A DNA stretch of 64,000 nt from Brevibacterium epidermidis NBRC 14811 (lineage in GTDB: Bacteria; Actinomycetota; Actinomycetes; Actinomycetales; Brevibacteriaceae): contig NZ_BCSJ01000021.1 of the NCBI RefSeq assembly GCF_001570805.1, forward strand, positions 1 through 64,000. Direction: 5' to 3'. The position numbers and the translations under genes were made by a program. The notes under the pieces were generated by a model. That model saw only the letters and a list, made by a program, of their open reading frames with translations, searched no databases and was not told the DNA's origin. Numbering within the stretch: position 1 is the first letter of the stretch; the number at the start of each line of letters is the position of its first letter. Shown here one piece after another: positions 34,513 to 43,272 of the stretch.

Positions 34513-37161
34513 TCAGCGCGTCAGCGCCATATGGCCGAAGTGGCGAGCCTGGCGGCGCCAATTGACGATCTTGGGAGCGTCCGCTGCTTCCCACTGGGCA
34601 TGGATGTTCCAGTCGTCGCCGAGGTCGGCATACCGGCCTTTCACGATCATCTGCATCGCGTCGATATGGCTGAGGCCGTTCTGCTGCACCAGACCTAGGA
34701 CTCGTTCGACGACGCCTTCGCTGCGCAGTCCGGCCAGATTGAGCACGGCGATCTGCGGGTCGAACGGCACGAAGTCCTGGCTCATCCCTGCATGGCTGGC
34801 GAAGACGAAGTCGAGGGCACCCGTGTGATCGTCACCGAACGAACTCGCGATCCGTCGCATCAGAGTGAGACCGCTGGATCGGCTCTTCCTGACATCATGT
34901 TTCGCAGCCAGCAGCGTGTCCTTGAAGTCGACGGTCGAGAGTTCGGTGATGTCTGCAGAAACCTCGGCGGTTGCGGGCACAACGATGAGACGCTCGTGGT
35001 CCGCAAACAGCGCAGGCAGAACAGCCGACAGCACTTCAGACGAGTTCCTCTCGTCGCCCAATGCCACAGGCGGGAGGATGTCGATGCTTCCCTGAGTGAG
35101 CTCGCTGCGGATCTCGTCGACTTCGGCTGAGGTCAACGCACCGTTCGGCAGCCACACGCGGTAGGCGGCTCCCGCGTGGGTCTCGATAGTCCGGAGTGCC
35201 TGCCCGACCAACGGTACTTCACCCTTCTCAACGGTCATGACGATGTCGGTGACATGCGCTTCGGGTGCGGGTCGTTCTATCCCGCTCAGTGCCGAGGCAA
35301 CTGACCCGCTCTCCGCAACGGGCAGTCGGGCTGATGCCAGATATTCGTCAGCGAAAGCCATCTCGTCTGCTGTGATCTCGACCCACTTTGCGTAGATCTC
35401 GTCTTCGGATGCACCGTTTGCGATGAGGGGCAGCAACACAGCGAGCTTGTCGAGGATTCCATTGCGAATGGCATCGAACTCGGCTGCGTCGATGCCGATG
35501 AGTCCGCCGAACCGCGAATCGGACTTGTTCTTGGGTTCGAAGTCGACGTCAGCCCCGACCGATCGTGCCGGCAGGTTCGCATGCAGACGGGAAGTGAGGA
35601 CGTGCTTGTACTTGTAGGCATAGTCAGCGACCCAGTTGCGCGCGAGTTCGAGGTTCTCCGGGAACGATTTGTCGCGGATCGCGGTGACGGTCTGCTTCTT
35701 CTTCGGCCCCTTATTGTCCTTCGTCCAGTCGACGCGCAGCGCCCCCGAGCGACGGTCGGGTGAGGTTGTGGGGAAGAGAGTATCGACCGTCGTCGTCAGA
35801 CAGCCAGAGAAGAAAGCGGGCACGCCGACTGCGCGCAGCACGGCAACGGACTGCCAGTCACGGCAACCGACCGGCCCATACTTCTTGAGATAGGCGATGG
35901 CTTCGGGAGTGAGCATCTCGGGGTAGCGCACGAACACGGACAGCAGGATCGGGCGCAGATTCGGGTGGAACGGAATATTGAACGACTTCCCGAAGATGTC
36001 ATGCATGTACCAGCCGAAGGCGATGTACCAGGTGTCCTCTGGGATGTCCTGATAGACGTTGCCGTCACGATAGACCTCGACCAGGTTGAGTTCAGCCTCA
36101 GGTCCCCCGTATTTCCGCTCTTCCTTGACCGACTGGCGGAGCTTCGCGAAGAGGTCGGTCAGTCCATTGTCGCCTGTGAAGCTGAGGTTCTCGTAGCGGA
36201 GCAGGTGTCCGATCGACGCAATCGTCTGGATGTAGTCGCCGATGTTCCGCGAGCGGATCCCCGGCTGGTCGTAGCTGAGGACACCGAAGTTGCGCTTGCC
36301 CGCAGTAGTTGGAAGTGGTTCGAGGTGCTTTCCTCCCGGGAGCCAGTCGCGCATGCGGTTGAGTTCGTAACGCACGGCCGAATCGGCGTCGTCACCCATC
36401 CGGTCGAGACGAGTTTCGACCAGAGTCCGGACCTGGTCGAAGGCATCGATGCAGAAAGCCGATTCGGCGGTGCGCAGCACTGCCTTCGCACTCCACTTGT
36501 CGGTCTCCCCCGCTTTGTCCGCACTCTCCAAAAGCGGCAGTGCCTCGTGTCCGAGCGTGTCGATCGCGGTCGGGTAGTACTCCTCGGCGGCGGCGACGAT
36601 GATCTCCCGGTCTTCGATCTTCTCGAACTGTGCCCATGCGACCTCGGGGTCCGATGACCGCTGGTAGGCCAAGCCTAAGAGAACTCTTCCGGCTTCCTCG
36701 GTGGAGGGATTGCTGCGAAGGTTGAGCCCGATCGACACGGTGTCGGCCAGGTGTCCGGCGGCGACGAGAGACCGTCCGGCCTTCACGACTGCGGGGCCGA
36801 ACGACGATCCCTGGGTCAGGGCTTCGGATAGTGCCGCGTGGGCCTTGAGGCGTGCCAGCTGCCGTGCCTTGGCGTCGACCTCGCGTGTCGATGGGGCGAC
36901 AGTCCATCCATCGGTGTTTTCTGCTGTCGCACCGTGCAGTCCCGTTGCCAGTTTCCGGTAGGCACGAGCGGTTTCGGTCGCGATCTTCTTCGGCTTACCG
37001 GACGATTTTCCAGCACCGGTCGCACGCTCGCGCACGTACTTGGTCCCTGAGGCCCGTTCAACCACAGGCAGAGCACGACGGGCGATCCCGTGGACAACGG
37101 GTTTCACCAGCTCTCGTCCCTTGCTGAGGTAGCGGTCCGCGGCGTTTCGTCCAGTGGTCAC
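34513..37161 (-). CDS. Three-part fusion: helical repeats, pyruvyl transferase-like, GT8-like domain
   Basis: The 882-aa protein has a basic N-terminus, an alpha-helical TPR-like stretch (about 95-285) and a pyruvyl-transferase-like domain (about 290-610: NIGDYIQTIASIGHL, YGPVGCRDWQSVAVLRAVGVPAFFSGCLT, HVLTSRLHANLPA). A C-terminal GT8-like domain follows (637-882: PLVGQALRTIETH..., FVPFDPQIAVLNLAGLR, LGDDWNIHAQW, KIVNW). In the GT8 part the usual DxD metal motif is replaced by ATAEVS, so it may be non-catalytic or metal-independent. It probably acts on the same wall polymer, adding pyruvate. GTG 37161 has AAAGGA 8 nt upstream. Confidence 0.75.
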   Translation of the reverse strand: MTTGRNAADRYLSKGRELVKPVVHGIARRALPVVERASGTKYVRERATGAGKSSGKPKKIATETARAYRKLATGLHGATAENTDGWTVAPSTREVDAKARQLARLKAHAALSEALTQGSSFGPAVVKAGRSLVAAGHLADTVSIGLNLRSNPSTEEAGRVLLGLAYQRSSDPEVAWAQFEKIEDREIIVAAAEEYYPTAIDTLGHEALPLLESADKAGETDKWSAKAVLRTAESAFCIDAFDQVRTLVETRLDRMGDDADSAVRYELNRMRDWLPGGKHLEPLPTTAGKRNFGVLSYDQPGIRSRNIGDYIQTIASIGHLLRYENLSFTGDNGLTDLFAKLRQSVKEERKYGGPEAELNLVEVYRDGNVYQDIPEDTWYIAFGWYMHDIFGKSFNIPFHPNLRPILLSVFVRYPEMLTPEAIAYLKKYGPVGCRDWQSVAVLRAVGVPAFFSGCLTTTVDTLFPTTSPDRRSGALRVDWTKDNKGPKKKQTVTAIRDKSFPENLELARNWVADYAYKYKHVLTSRLHANLPARSVGADVDFEPKNKSDSRFGGLIGIDAAEFDAIRNGILDKLAVLLPLIANGASEDEIYAKWVEITADEMAFADEYLASARLPVAESGSVASALSGIERPAPEAHVTDIVMTVEKGEVPLVGQALRTIETHAGAAYRVWLPNGALTSAEVDEIRSELTQGSIDILPPVALGDERNSSEVLSAVLPALFADHERLIVVPATAEVSADITELSTVDFKDTLLAAKHDVRKSRSSGLTLMRRIASSFGDDHTGALDFVFASHAGMSQDFVPFDPQIAVLNLAGLRSEGVVERVLGLVQQNGLSHIDAMQMIVKGRYADLGDDWNIHAQWEAADAPKIVNWRRQARHFGHMALTR

Positions 37162-37291
37162 TCGTTTCGTCCTTTGCAGAGGTTTCGGTGAACGGTCGTG
37201 GGCTCAGATGTGAGGCTCAGAGTCAATCAGCCACACGATATCGAACTTCACTGTCAGTTCGATGAACCAGTGACCGTCTTCCTTCCGGAGG

Positions 37292-39412
37292 TCAGTCGAA
37301 GGTGTCCAAACCTGTCCGGCTGAGTCTCGCACCGAGCTGGGGTGCGAGAGTCTGCGCATAGGTCGAAGTGATGTGTGCAGTGTCGAAGTAGGTGATGACG
37401 CCGCCGATGACAGGCTCACAGCGTCCGTCGGGGCAGAACCAGTCCTCGGGATAGATGACAGAGAGCCGTTTCGAATCGATCGATTTCGCCGAGGCTGCCA
37501 AAGGATCCATCCAGTGCCATTCCTCCGGAGTTCCGGAACAGGCATCGAGATCGTCTTCATGTTTGGCTACACAGTCCGGCACATTGATGTCCTGCCCACC
37601 CGGGTACGGGGTGTCCCGGATGACGACGACATCGAATTCCGCATCGATCCAGCGTTGCAGGATCTCCTTGTGCCCTTCGGGCGCCTTCGCTTCGGTTTTG
37701 TCCCAGTCCATCCCGTCCAGCGGCGTCGACTGGCGCTCCGAGGTGATCACTGCGTCGAAGCCGCCTTGGGTCGTCCGCTCTGTGACCCAGTCGGCGTAGT
37801 CCTGACATCCCTTGGTCTCGTCGGGAGTCGAGAGATCCTGCGGCAGTGTCGAAATGCTGCAGTTCGAAGCGAGGAACGTGGTGATGGTCAGGTCTTTCTC
37901 GTCGGCCAAACGTTCGAGCGCCGGCAGCCAGTGACCGGCATGCGAGTTGCCGACCAAGGCGACGTGCTTCGAGCCGTCTCCGTAGGTGCACTCGGGTTTG
38001 CTTGCGTAGGGGGCGCTGGCCCAGCAGCCGTCCGCGTAAGCTTTGGACTTGTCCTTCTTCGCCGCGGCCGGTTCCATCTGGAGAGATTTCATTCCCTCGC
38101 AGTTCGGATTGTCCTTCGCACCGGGCAGGAGGATCCTGCCGCCGAGGCAGGAGTCTGGGTCATCCAGCTGGGCTTGGAGTTTGTCCTCATTCTGCTCGAC
38201 GAGGTTGTTCGCGATGACCATCTGGCTGAGACCGAGGGCGACGACGAGCGCCATAGCCACAGCGGCGAAGCCGAAGGTCTTCTTTGAACTGCTGAAGAAC
38301 GCTGATTTGCGGAATCGGTTCTCCACCCAGGTCGTCGACGCCCAGGCGGTGACTATCGAGACCAGAATGATGGCGATGTTGTCGATTACGCCGAGGCTCT
38401 CTGAACGGCCCAGCTTGACCGAGGCGTAGGGCACAAGGACGATGAGCGGCCAGTGCCAGAGGTAGACGGAGTACGAGATATCGCCGAGGAAGCGAACCGG
38501 TCGCAGCGAAAGCAGCGGAAGTACAGACGTGCGTCCACGGGAGTCGGCGAGGATGACAAGGGCAGTCGACAGCACCGGTACGAGCGCAATGTATCCGGGG
38601 AAGGGCATGTCCGCGCGAATGAGGAATGTGGCGGCCACGATGCCTGCGAGACCGATCCATCCGAGCAACGAACTGAACGGCAGTCGTTCCGGTCGAATAT
38701 AGAGCACGAAGATGGCGACAAGGCCTCCGGCTGCCAGCTCCCACATCCTCGTCGGGGTGATGAAGTAAGCCATTGCGGGTTCCGCGGCCGTGTACCAGAT
38801 GGAGAAGACGAACGAGGCGAGGAAGATTCCGAGGACAGTGAACCCGACGATTCTCTTCGATCGACCGAGCTTTGTTCCGATGAGGAATGCCAGGCCGATG
38901 ATCATGGGCCAGACGAAGTAGAACTGTTCTTCGACTGACAGCGACCAGAAATGCTGTACCGGTGATGGAGCATTGTCTGCGGCGAGGTAGTCGACGCTGG
39001 AGACAGCGAAGTCCCAGTTGACGACGTAGAGGCCAGCAGAGAGGATCTGCCGCCCGGTATCGGCCCACACCGACTGCGGAGCGACGAGGAAGGTGGCGAT
39101 GCCGACGAGGAAGAGGACGAGCAGGGATGCCGGCAGCAGTCGCCGGACACGTCGTGCCCAGAACTTGGCTACGTCCGACCAGCTTCGCGGAGGGGACTTG
39201 ATGAGGTGGGTGGTGATGAGGAAGCCGGAGATGACGAAGAACACATCGACCCCGACGAACCCGCCGACGAAACGGTCGGGCCATAGGTGGTAGAGCAGAA
39301 CGATTCCCACAGCCAGGGCTCGAAGCCCTTGAATGTCGGAACGAAATCCAGAGGATTTGGGTGTCGGAGTTCTTCTCGGTGAGTTTTCAGCAACAGTGGC
39401 TGTCGACTGCAT
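37292..39412 (-). CDS. Acyltransferase-3 membrane protein with C-terminal SGNH domain (OafA type)
   Basis: The 706-aa protein has an N-terminal acyltransferase-3 domain of about ten membrane helices beginning FRSDIQGLRALAVGIVLLYH and VGVDVFFVISGFLI. A C-terminal extracytoplasmic SGNH domain follows, with the GNSHAGHW nucleophile block and a DTAHITSTYA Asp-x2-His block near the end. Such proteins O-acetylate surface polysaccharides, peptidoglycan or teichoic acids. Its place in the cluster suggests O-acetylation of the wall polymer. ATG 39412 is favoured over the preceding TTG because GGAG lies 7 nt upstream. Confidence 0.9.
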   Translation of the reverse strand: MQSTATVAENSPRRTPTPKSSGFRSDIQGLRALAVGIVLLYHLWPDRFVGGFVGVDVFFVISGFLITTHLIKSPPRSWSDVAKFWARRVRRLLPASLLVLFLVGIATFLVAPQSVWADTGRQILSAGLYVVNWDFAVSSVDYLAADNAPSPVQHFWSLSVEEQFYFVWPMIIGLAFLIGTKLGRSKRIVGFTVLGIFLASFVFSIWYTAAEPAMAYFITPTRMWELAAGGLVAIFVLYIRPERLPFSSLLGWIGLAGIVAATFLIRADMPFPGYIALVPVLSTALVILADSRGRTSVLPLLSLRPVRFLGDISYSVYLWHWPLIVLVPYASVKLGRSESLGVIDNIAIILVSIVTAWASTTWVENRFRKSAFFSSSKKTFGFAAVAMALVVALGLSQMVIANNLVEQNEDKLQAQLDDPDSCLGGRILLPGAKDNPNCEGMKSLQMEPAAAKKDKSKAYADGCWASAPYASKPECTYGDGSKHVALVGNSHAGHWLPALERLADEKDLTITTFLASNCSISTLPQDLSTPDETKGCQDYADWVTERTTQGGFDAVITSERQSTPLDGMDWDKTEAKAPEGHKEILQRWIDAEFDVVVIRDTPYPGGQDINVPDCVAKHEDDLDACSGTPEEWHWMDPLAASAKSIDSKRLSVIYPEDWFCPDGRCEPVIGGVITYFDTAHITSTYAQTLAPQLGARLSRTGLDTFD

Positions 39413-39560
39413 CAAATTGCTCCACTCAGTTACTCAGTCGGTCAGGACGTACCCGCCTGCGGTCTGTGTCTGTTCAAAGTTTGAATTTCACGCGTTGGAC
39501 GCAAACGACGCGCGGTGAAGATTCCAGCTGGAAGTTGTCAACTCCGGTACAGCTAGGCGA

Positions 39561-40484
39561 CTAAACGACGGGCGGTCGGCCGTGCCGGGACATGCGAAGT
39601 ACGCCTCTCTTCGACAGCTTCTGCCGCTCTTCGTCTTGGCCCCACGGGTCCAGACGCCAGCCGGCGCGCCATCCTTCCATCCAGGCTTTGAGCTGGTGAG
39701 GCTTATTCGCCCACTTGACGAACTGCATCAACGTCCAGGAGCCCACATAGGCCCAGCTGAAAGGCCACGGCAGGTTGCGTCGGGCCAGCCAGACTCTGTT
39801 TCTCGCATTCATGTAGAAGTATTCGTCGTGGCGCCTCGGGTCGATTACTGGGTGAGCGACGGCGAGGTCGCCCATGTACCAGACGATGTAGCCGGCGTCC
39901 CATACCCTCCACGCGAGTTCGATGCCCTCGTGTGCGTACCAGAAGGGGGCTGGCCATCCGCCGCACTCGTCGAAGGCCCGGCGCTGCATGCAGACTGCGC
40001 CTTCCCACACAGAGAACACATTCGATGAATGGTCGGCGCTTCCCTTCTTCAGTCTGGGAATCCACCGTTTCGGTGCATCCGGCCCACCGGGCTCCTCAAC
40101 CCTTGGCTGGATCAGTCCGATCTGCGGTTTAGTCCGCATCAGTTGTGCCATGCGCATCAGCGACGTGTCGTCCGGCAGCCATGCGTCATCGTCAAGGAAG
40201 AACAGGAACTCGCCGTCGACGTGAGGAACGCCTGCATTGCGGCCGGCAGGGATTCCGAGGTTCTCCGGCAACCCGAGCTTCTTGACCTGGTCCGGTATGC
40301 CTTCCGGCTCCCAGCCGTTGCCGACGCAGACGATGTCGAGGTCGACGCCCTTCTGCGCCAGCAGTGATTCGAATCCACGGTTGAGGTCGTCCAGCCGCTT
40401 ACCTTGGCTGAGAACGACAACGCCGAAGGTGTAGCGTTTGCTGTCTTCGAAGCGCTGGGAAAGAATCCGTGATGATTCGCTCAT
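39561..40484 (-). CDS. Family 2 glycosyltransferase
   Basis: The 307-aa GT-A enzyme has YTFGVVVLSQGKRLDDLNRGFESLLAQ, LGIPAGRNAGV, the metal-binding LFFLDDDAWLPDD and the acceptor-side FWYAHEGIELAWRVWDAGY. It lacks membrane helices and is probably peripheral on the cytosolic face. It may transfer a sugar during linkage-unit or side-chain assembly. The frame is open far upstream, but ATG 40484 has AAGGAGG 5 nt away and overlaps the preceding stop (ATGA), so the upstream 171 codons are rejected. It is co-transcribed with the CDP-alcohol transferase gene. Confidence 0.88.
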   Translation of the reverse strand: MSESSRILSQRFEDSKRYTFGVVVLSQGKRLDDLNRGFESLLAQKGVDLDIVCVGNGWEPEGIPDQVKKLGLPENLGIPAGRNAGVPHVDGEFLFFLDDDAWLPDDTSLMRMAQLMRTKPQIGLIQPRVEEPGGPDAPKRWIPRLKKGSADHSSNVFSVWEGAVCMQRRAFDECGGWPAPFWYAHEGIELAWRVWDAGYIVWYMGDLAVAHPVIDPRRHDEYFYMNARNRVWLARRNLPWPFSWAYVGSWTLMQFVKWANKPHQLKAWMEGWRAGWRLDPWGQDEERQKLSKRGVLRMSRHGRPPVV

Positions 40485-41332
40485 GACAGCCTCCTTGATG
40501 CCATGATCGACATGAAGTGTCCGATGACTGAAAGCAGGCACAGCGGAGCCATGATGATGACGAGCCACCGTTCGCCGAACAGTGGTTCGGCGCCCGCCGA
40601 TACGGCTATCGCGGTGACAATGCTCGAGGCCAATGCCATCAGAGACATCTCTACCGAGTGGAAGATACGGTGGAAAGGCACGAACCGAGCGATTCGCTTG
40701 AGGGTGGAGATGACTCCCGGGTTCAGTGCTGTGGCTTCTTTCGAGTCCGCGAGCTTGTCGAGCCCGTTGAATGCTCGTGACACATGGACCATGTCGTTGA
40801 GCGCTTTGTTGAGAAGCACCAATCCGGCGAGGACGGTTCCTGCCAGCAGGAACGGATATGTGCCGGCCGGGTCTTCGATCAGGCTGTTCCATTCGCCCAC
40901 GGCTCGCACTCCGAGCGCGACCGCGACCAGACCTTCGGTCGTGTAGTGGCCGACCTTGTCGAGGAACACGCCTTTTGCTCCGCTGGTTCCCCGCCACCGC
41001 GCGACCTCACCGTCACAGCAGTCGATGTACATCTGCACCTGGGAGAAGAGGACGGCAAGTACCGCACCCCAGATGCCCGGAATCAGCAGGCTGAATGCGA
41101 TGCACCAACCGGCCAGGATCATCAGGACGGTGACTCCGTTGGCGGTGATCTTCGTACGCACGAGAAGCATCGTGAAATAGATCGAGATATGCCGTAGGTA
41201 GAGCTGCGCCGTCCAGTGCTCGGCGTTCTTCCGACTGCGGACTTCCGGAGGCTGTGCCTTGGCCCGAAGCTCCGACAGCGTCGGATGGTTCGCCGAAGAC
41301 TTTTCGGGCACGTCCGTTCCTCTCAGATCCAT
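40481..41332 (-). CDS. CDP-alcohol phosphatidyltransferase family membrane protein with altered motif
   Basis: This 283-aa protein has about six membrane helices and carries the CDP-alcohol phosphotransferase motif at residues 104-129: D104, D107-G108, A111-R112, G121 and D125. The final Asp (D-x3-D) is His129 instead. The family joins a CDP-linked lipid or polyol to an alcohol with loss of CMP. In this cluster it could couple a CDP-polyol to a membrane-bound acceptor. The His substitution at the presumed catalytic base is notable. The stop overlaps the GT2 start. ATG 41332 has no strong ribosome site. Confidence 0.82.
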   Translation of the reverse strand: MDLRGTDVPEKSSANHPTLSELRAKAQPPEVRSRKNAEHWTAQLYLRHISIYFTMLLVRTKITANGVTVLMILAGWCIAFSLLIPGIWGAVLAVLFSQVQMYIDCCDGEVARWRGTSGAKGVFLDKVGHYTTEGLVAVALGVRAVGEWNSLIEDPAGTYPFLLAGTVLAGLVLLNKALNDMVHVSRAFNGLDKLADSKEATALNPGVISTLKRIARFVPFHRIFHSVEMSLMALASSIVTAIAVSAGAEPLFGERWLVIIMAPLCLLSVIGHFMSIMASRRLS

Positions 41333-41375
41333 GATGGTGTCCAGTCACGATAGCGCGAAGCCCGCGCCGTCACGG

Positions 41376-41765
41376 TCAGGACTTGCCCAGCTCGCTCTTG
41401 ATCCGTGTCGTCGAGATCTCAGGTGTGCGAGGCAGGTAGACGACCTCGCACTTGTCTTTGAGGAAGTCGAACTCGCCTTCCCAGTCGTCGCCCATCACGA
41501 AGGTATCGATGTGGTATTTCTCAACATCGGTGGCCTTCTGCTCCCAATTGTCCTCGGGAATAACGAGGTCGACATAACGGATGGCTTCAAGCATGTGCTT
41601 GCGCTCTTCATAGGAGAAGTAGGACTTCTTGCCCTTGCCTGCATTGAATTCGTCACTGGAGAGGGCCACTACCAAGTAGTCGCCCTGGTCCTTGCACCTC
41701 TGGAGCAGTCGAATGTGCCCGTAATGGAGCAGGTCGAAGGTTCCGTACGTAATGACTCGTTTCAT
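41376..41765 (-). CDS. tagD: Glycerol-3-phosphate cytidylyltransferase
   Basis: The 129-aa protein makes CDP-glycerol from CTP and sn-glycerol-3-phosphate, the donor for poly(glycerol phosphate) polymers. It has the classic HxGH motif (GTFDLLHYGHIRLLQRCK), the VVALSSDEFN segment and the terminal RTPEISTTRIKS motif, and matches TagD in length. ATG 41765 begins directly with the family N-terminus KRVITYGTFD; the frame is open 23 codons further upstream but those residues are not family-like. It lies 43 nt before the CDP-alcohol transferase... on the minus strand it follows that gene's neighbourhood as part of the 43137-32586 run. Confidence 0.93.
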   Translation of the reverse strand: MKRVITYGTFDLLHYGHIRLLQRCKDQGDYLVVALSSDEFNAGKGKKSYFSYEERKHMLEAIRYVDLVIPEDNWEQKATDVEKYHIDTFVMGDDWEGEFDFLKDKCEVVYLPRTPEISTTRIKSELGKS

Positions 41766-41868
41766 TGCTGAATCCGTCCAGTGTTTATTGCTCAAATCAT
41801 GAGCCGCAGAATTAGTCCCGCGTAAGTTTACCATTCTGTAACTTCAAATTAAGAAAATGTAATACGAC

Positions 41869-43137
41869 TCACCGGCCGGCTTTCTGCCGGTGTTCTTCGC
41901 TACGCAGCTCGATGACGCGTTCGCTCGCACGGATGAATCTTGCGGTCTGGTCTCCAGGCGCAGTATCGCCGAGGTAGAGCTGAGCGAGGGCGTCGACTGA
42001 ACCACCTCGCGAAACCGCCAGATCGATGAGATCGACGACAGCGTTCTGCTTACCGGGTTCGACGGTCGGGCACCTCTCCAGCAGTCCCCCTTCGAGGACC
42101 TCTGCATCTGGTTCGTGAGGCTGAACCATGACCAGCGGCTTCCCCGACGACAACCAATCAAATGCCACCGAGGTCATCTCGACGACTGCGATATCAGCCT
42201 CATCCAATTGCCATGACACGTCCGGACTGTTGTCCCGGAAACCTCTGGGGTCGGACTGCACGATCTCTTCCACCGCTTCCAGCGCCTTTTCGAAATCATG
42301 GCGCATGACTCCAGTTCGCGGATGTGGCCGGAAGATCACCCGATATCCAGCATCGAGCAGGGCTGTGACAATGGCTTCTCCATTGAACGCGATGGTTCCA
42401 TAGGCCATCGACGGTGAGTCACCTTCCCATGTCGGTGCATAGAACACGGCTTTTCCATCGGGATTCGTGGCCTTGAAATCTTCCCACTCTTGAGGAACGG
42501 TGCGGGGCCGATCCAGCTGGGGCCGTCCGACGTCGAACATCCGATCGTCGCCCATCCCGTACAGCGTCTGCTTGATGCGCTCTCTGGCCGCCTGCCCCGC
42601 TGTGAATACGAAGTCATAGCCTTTGAGCTGATTGGAGATCATCGAGATTTTCTCGCTCTCACCGTGGCTGAGGTGCACGTGTGCAGGTTCCGGGTATCGG
42701 AGCGATTGAAAGTTGCTGGTCGCCTGGTTGACATAGAAGACAGCTCGCAAGTTTGAGGCCTGCATAAAGTCGTCCAGGCCCTTGGTCAGGCGAGAGAATC
42801 GAATCGGGAAAGTCGTGGTGCCTTTGAGATATTTGGCAACCGTCGCATTGCGGACCATGATGCCGAAAGGCTTGTCACCAAAGCCGAGCTCTTTCAGACG
42901 CGCTTCCAACTGCTCGAAAGGCCATAGCCACTGTTCAAGCTGGTAGACCGAGCTGAGATCTCCTGCAAAGTAGGCGGCCGCGACGAAATCGTCATCTTCG
43001 CGAGGGTTGAATGCGTCCGGCAGTCTCGATTCGCGAACACGCTCGCGGAGTCTCAGCGCAGCGAGTTTCGCCGCCGATTGCGCAAACGTGGCGCCACGGA
43101 CTGCGGTGTGCGGCAGATCTGCCGGTAGGAAGGTCAT
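41869..43137 (-). CDS. Divergent CDP-glycerol glycerophosphotransferase-like protein
   Basis: The 422-aa GT-B protein is paralogous to the plus-strand protein at 31229-32509 (shared VYQLEQWLW, FYVNQATSNFQSL, HLSHGESEKISM, VGRPQLD, YAPTWEGD). The place of the TDYSS signature reads VEMTSVAFDWLSSGKPLVM, even more degenerate than in its paralog. It may transfer a different phosphopolyol, act as a primase-like TagB analogue, or have lost activity. ATG 43137 has no Shine-Dalgarno; CACAAT lies 7 nt before it, so a leaderless start is possible. It heads the long minus-strand run of wall-polymer genes. Confidence 0.8.
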   Translation of the reverse strand: MTFLPADLPHTAVRGATFAQSAAKLAALRLRERVRESRLPDAFNPREDDDFVAAAYFAGDLSSVYQLEQWLWPFEQLEARLKELGFGDKPFGIMVRNATVAKYLKGTTTFPIRFSRLTKGLDDFMQASNLRAVFYVNQATSNFQSLRYPEPAHVHLSHGESEKISMISNQLKGYDFVFTAGQAARERIKQTLYGMGDDRMFDVGRPQLDRPRTVPQEWEDFKATNPDGKAVFYAPTWEGDSPSMAYGTIAFNGEAIVTALLDAGYRVIFRPHPRTGVMRHDFEKALEAVEEIVQSDPRGFRDNSPDVSWQLDEADIAVVEMTSVAFDWLSSGKPLVMVQPHEPDAEVLEGGLLERCPTVEPGKQNAVVDLIDLAVSRGGSVDALAQLYLGDTAPGDQTARFIRASERVIELRSEEHRQKAGR

Positions 43138-43272
43138 GCAATCTATTGTGCACGGCTGTCTGTGTCCGACCTGAACTCGACCTCCGTTCGAGATGAATAG
43201 AGTCATTGCTGGTCATCGACTAGTTCTGCGTCCATCGGCTAACTTTGGGTGGGAGCCAGCGAGGAGAACAAC

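Noticed and set aside
38187..39284. 365-codon minus-strand frame inside the acyltransferase
   Set aside because: It is the alternate frame of the acyltransferase gene; its Arg/His/Pro-rich product lacks the membrane helices seen in the true frame.
40485..40997. 171-codon N-terminal extension of the GT2 gene
   Set aside because: It lies in another frame of the CDP-alcohol transferase gene. ATG 40484 has an ideal Shine-Dalgarno and ATGA coupling.
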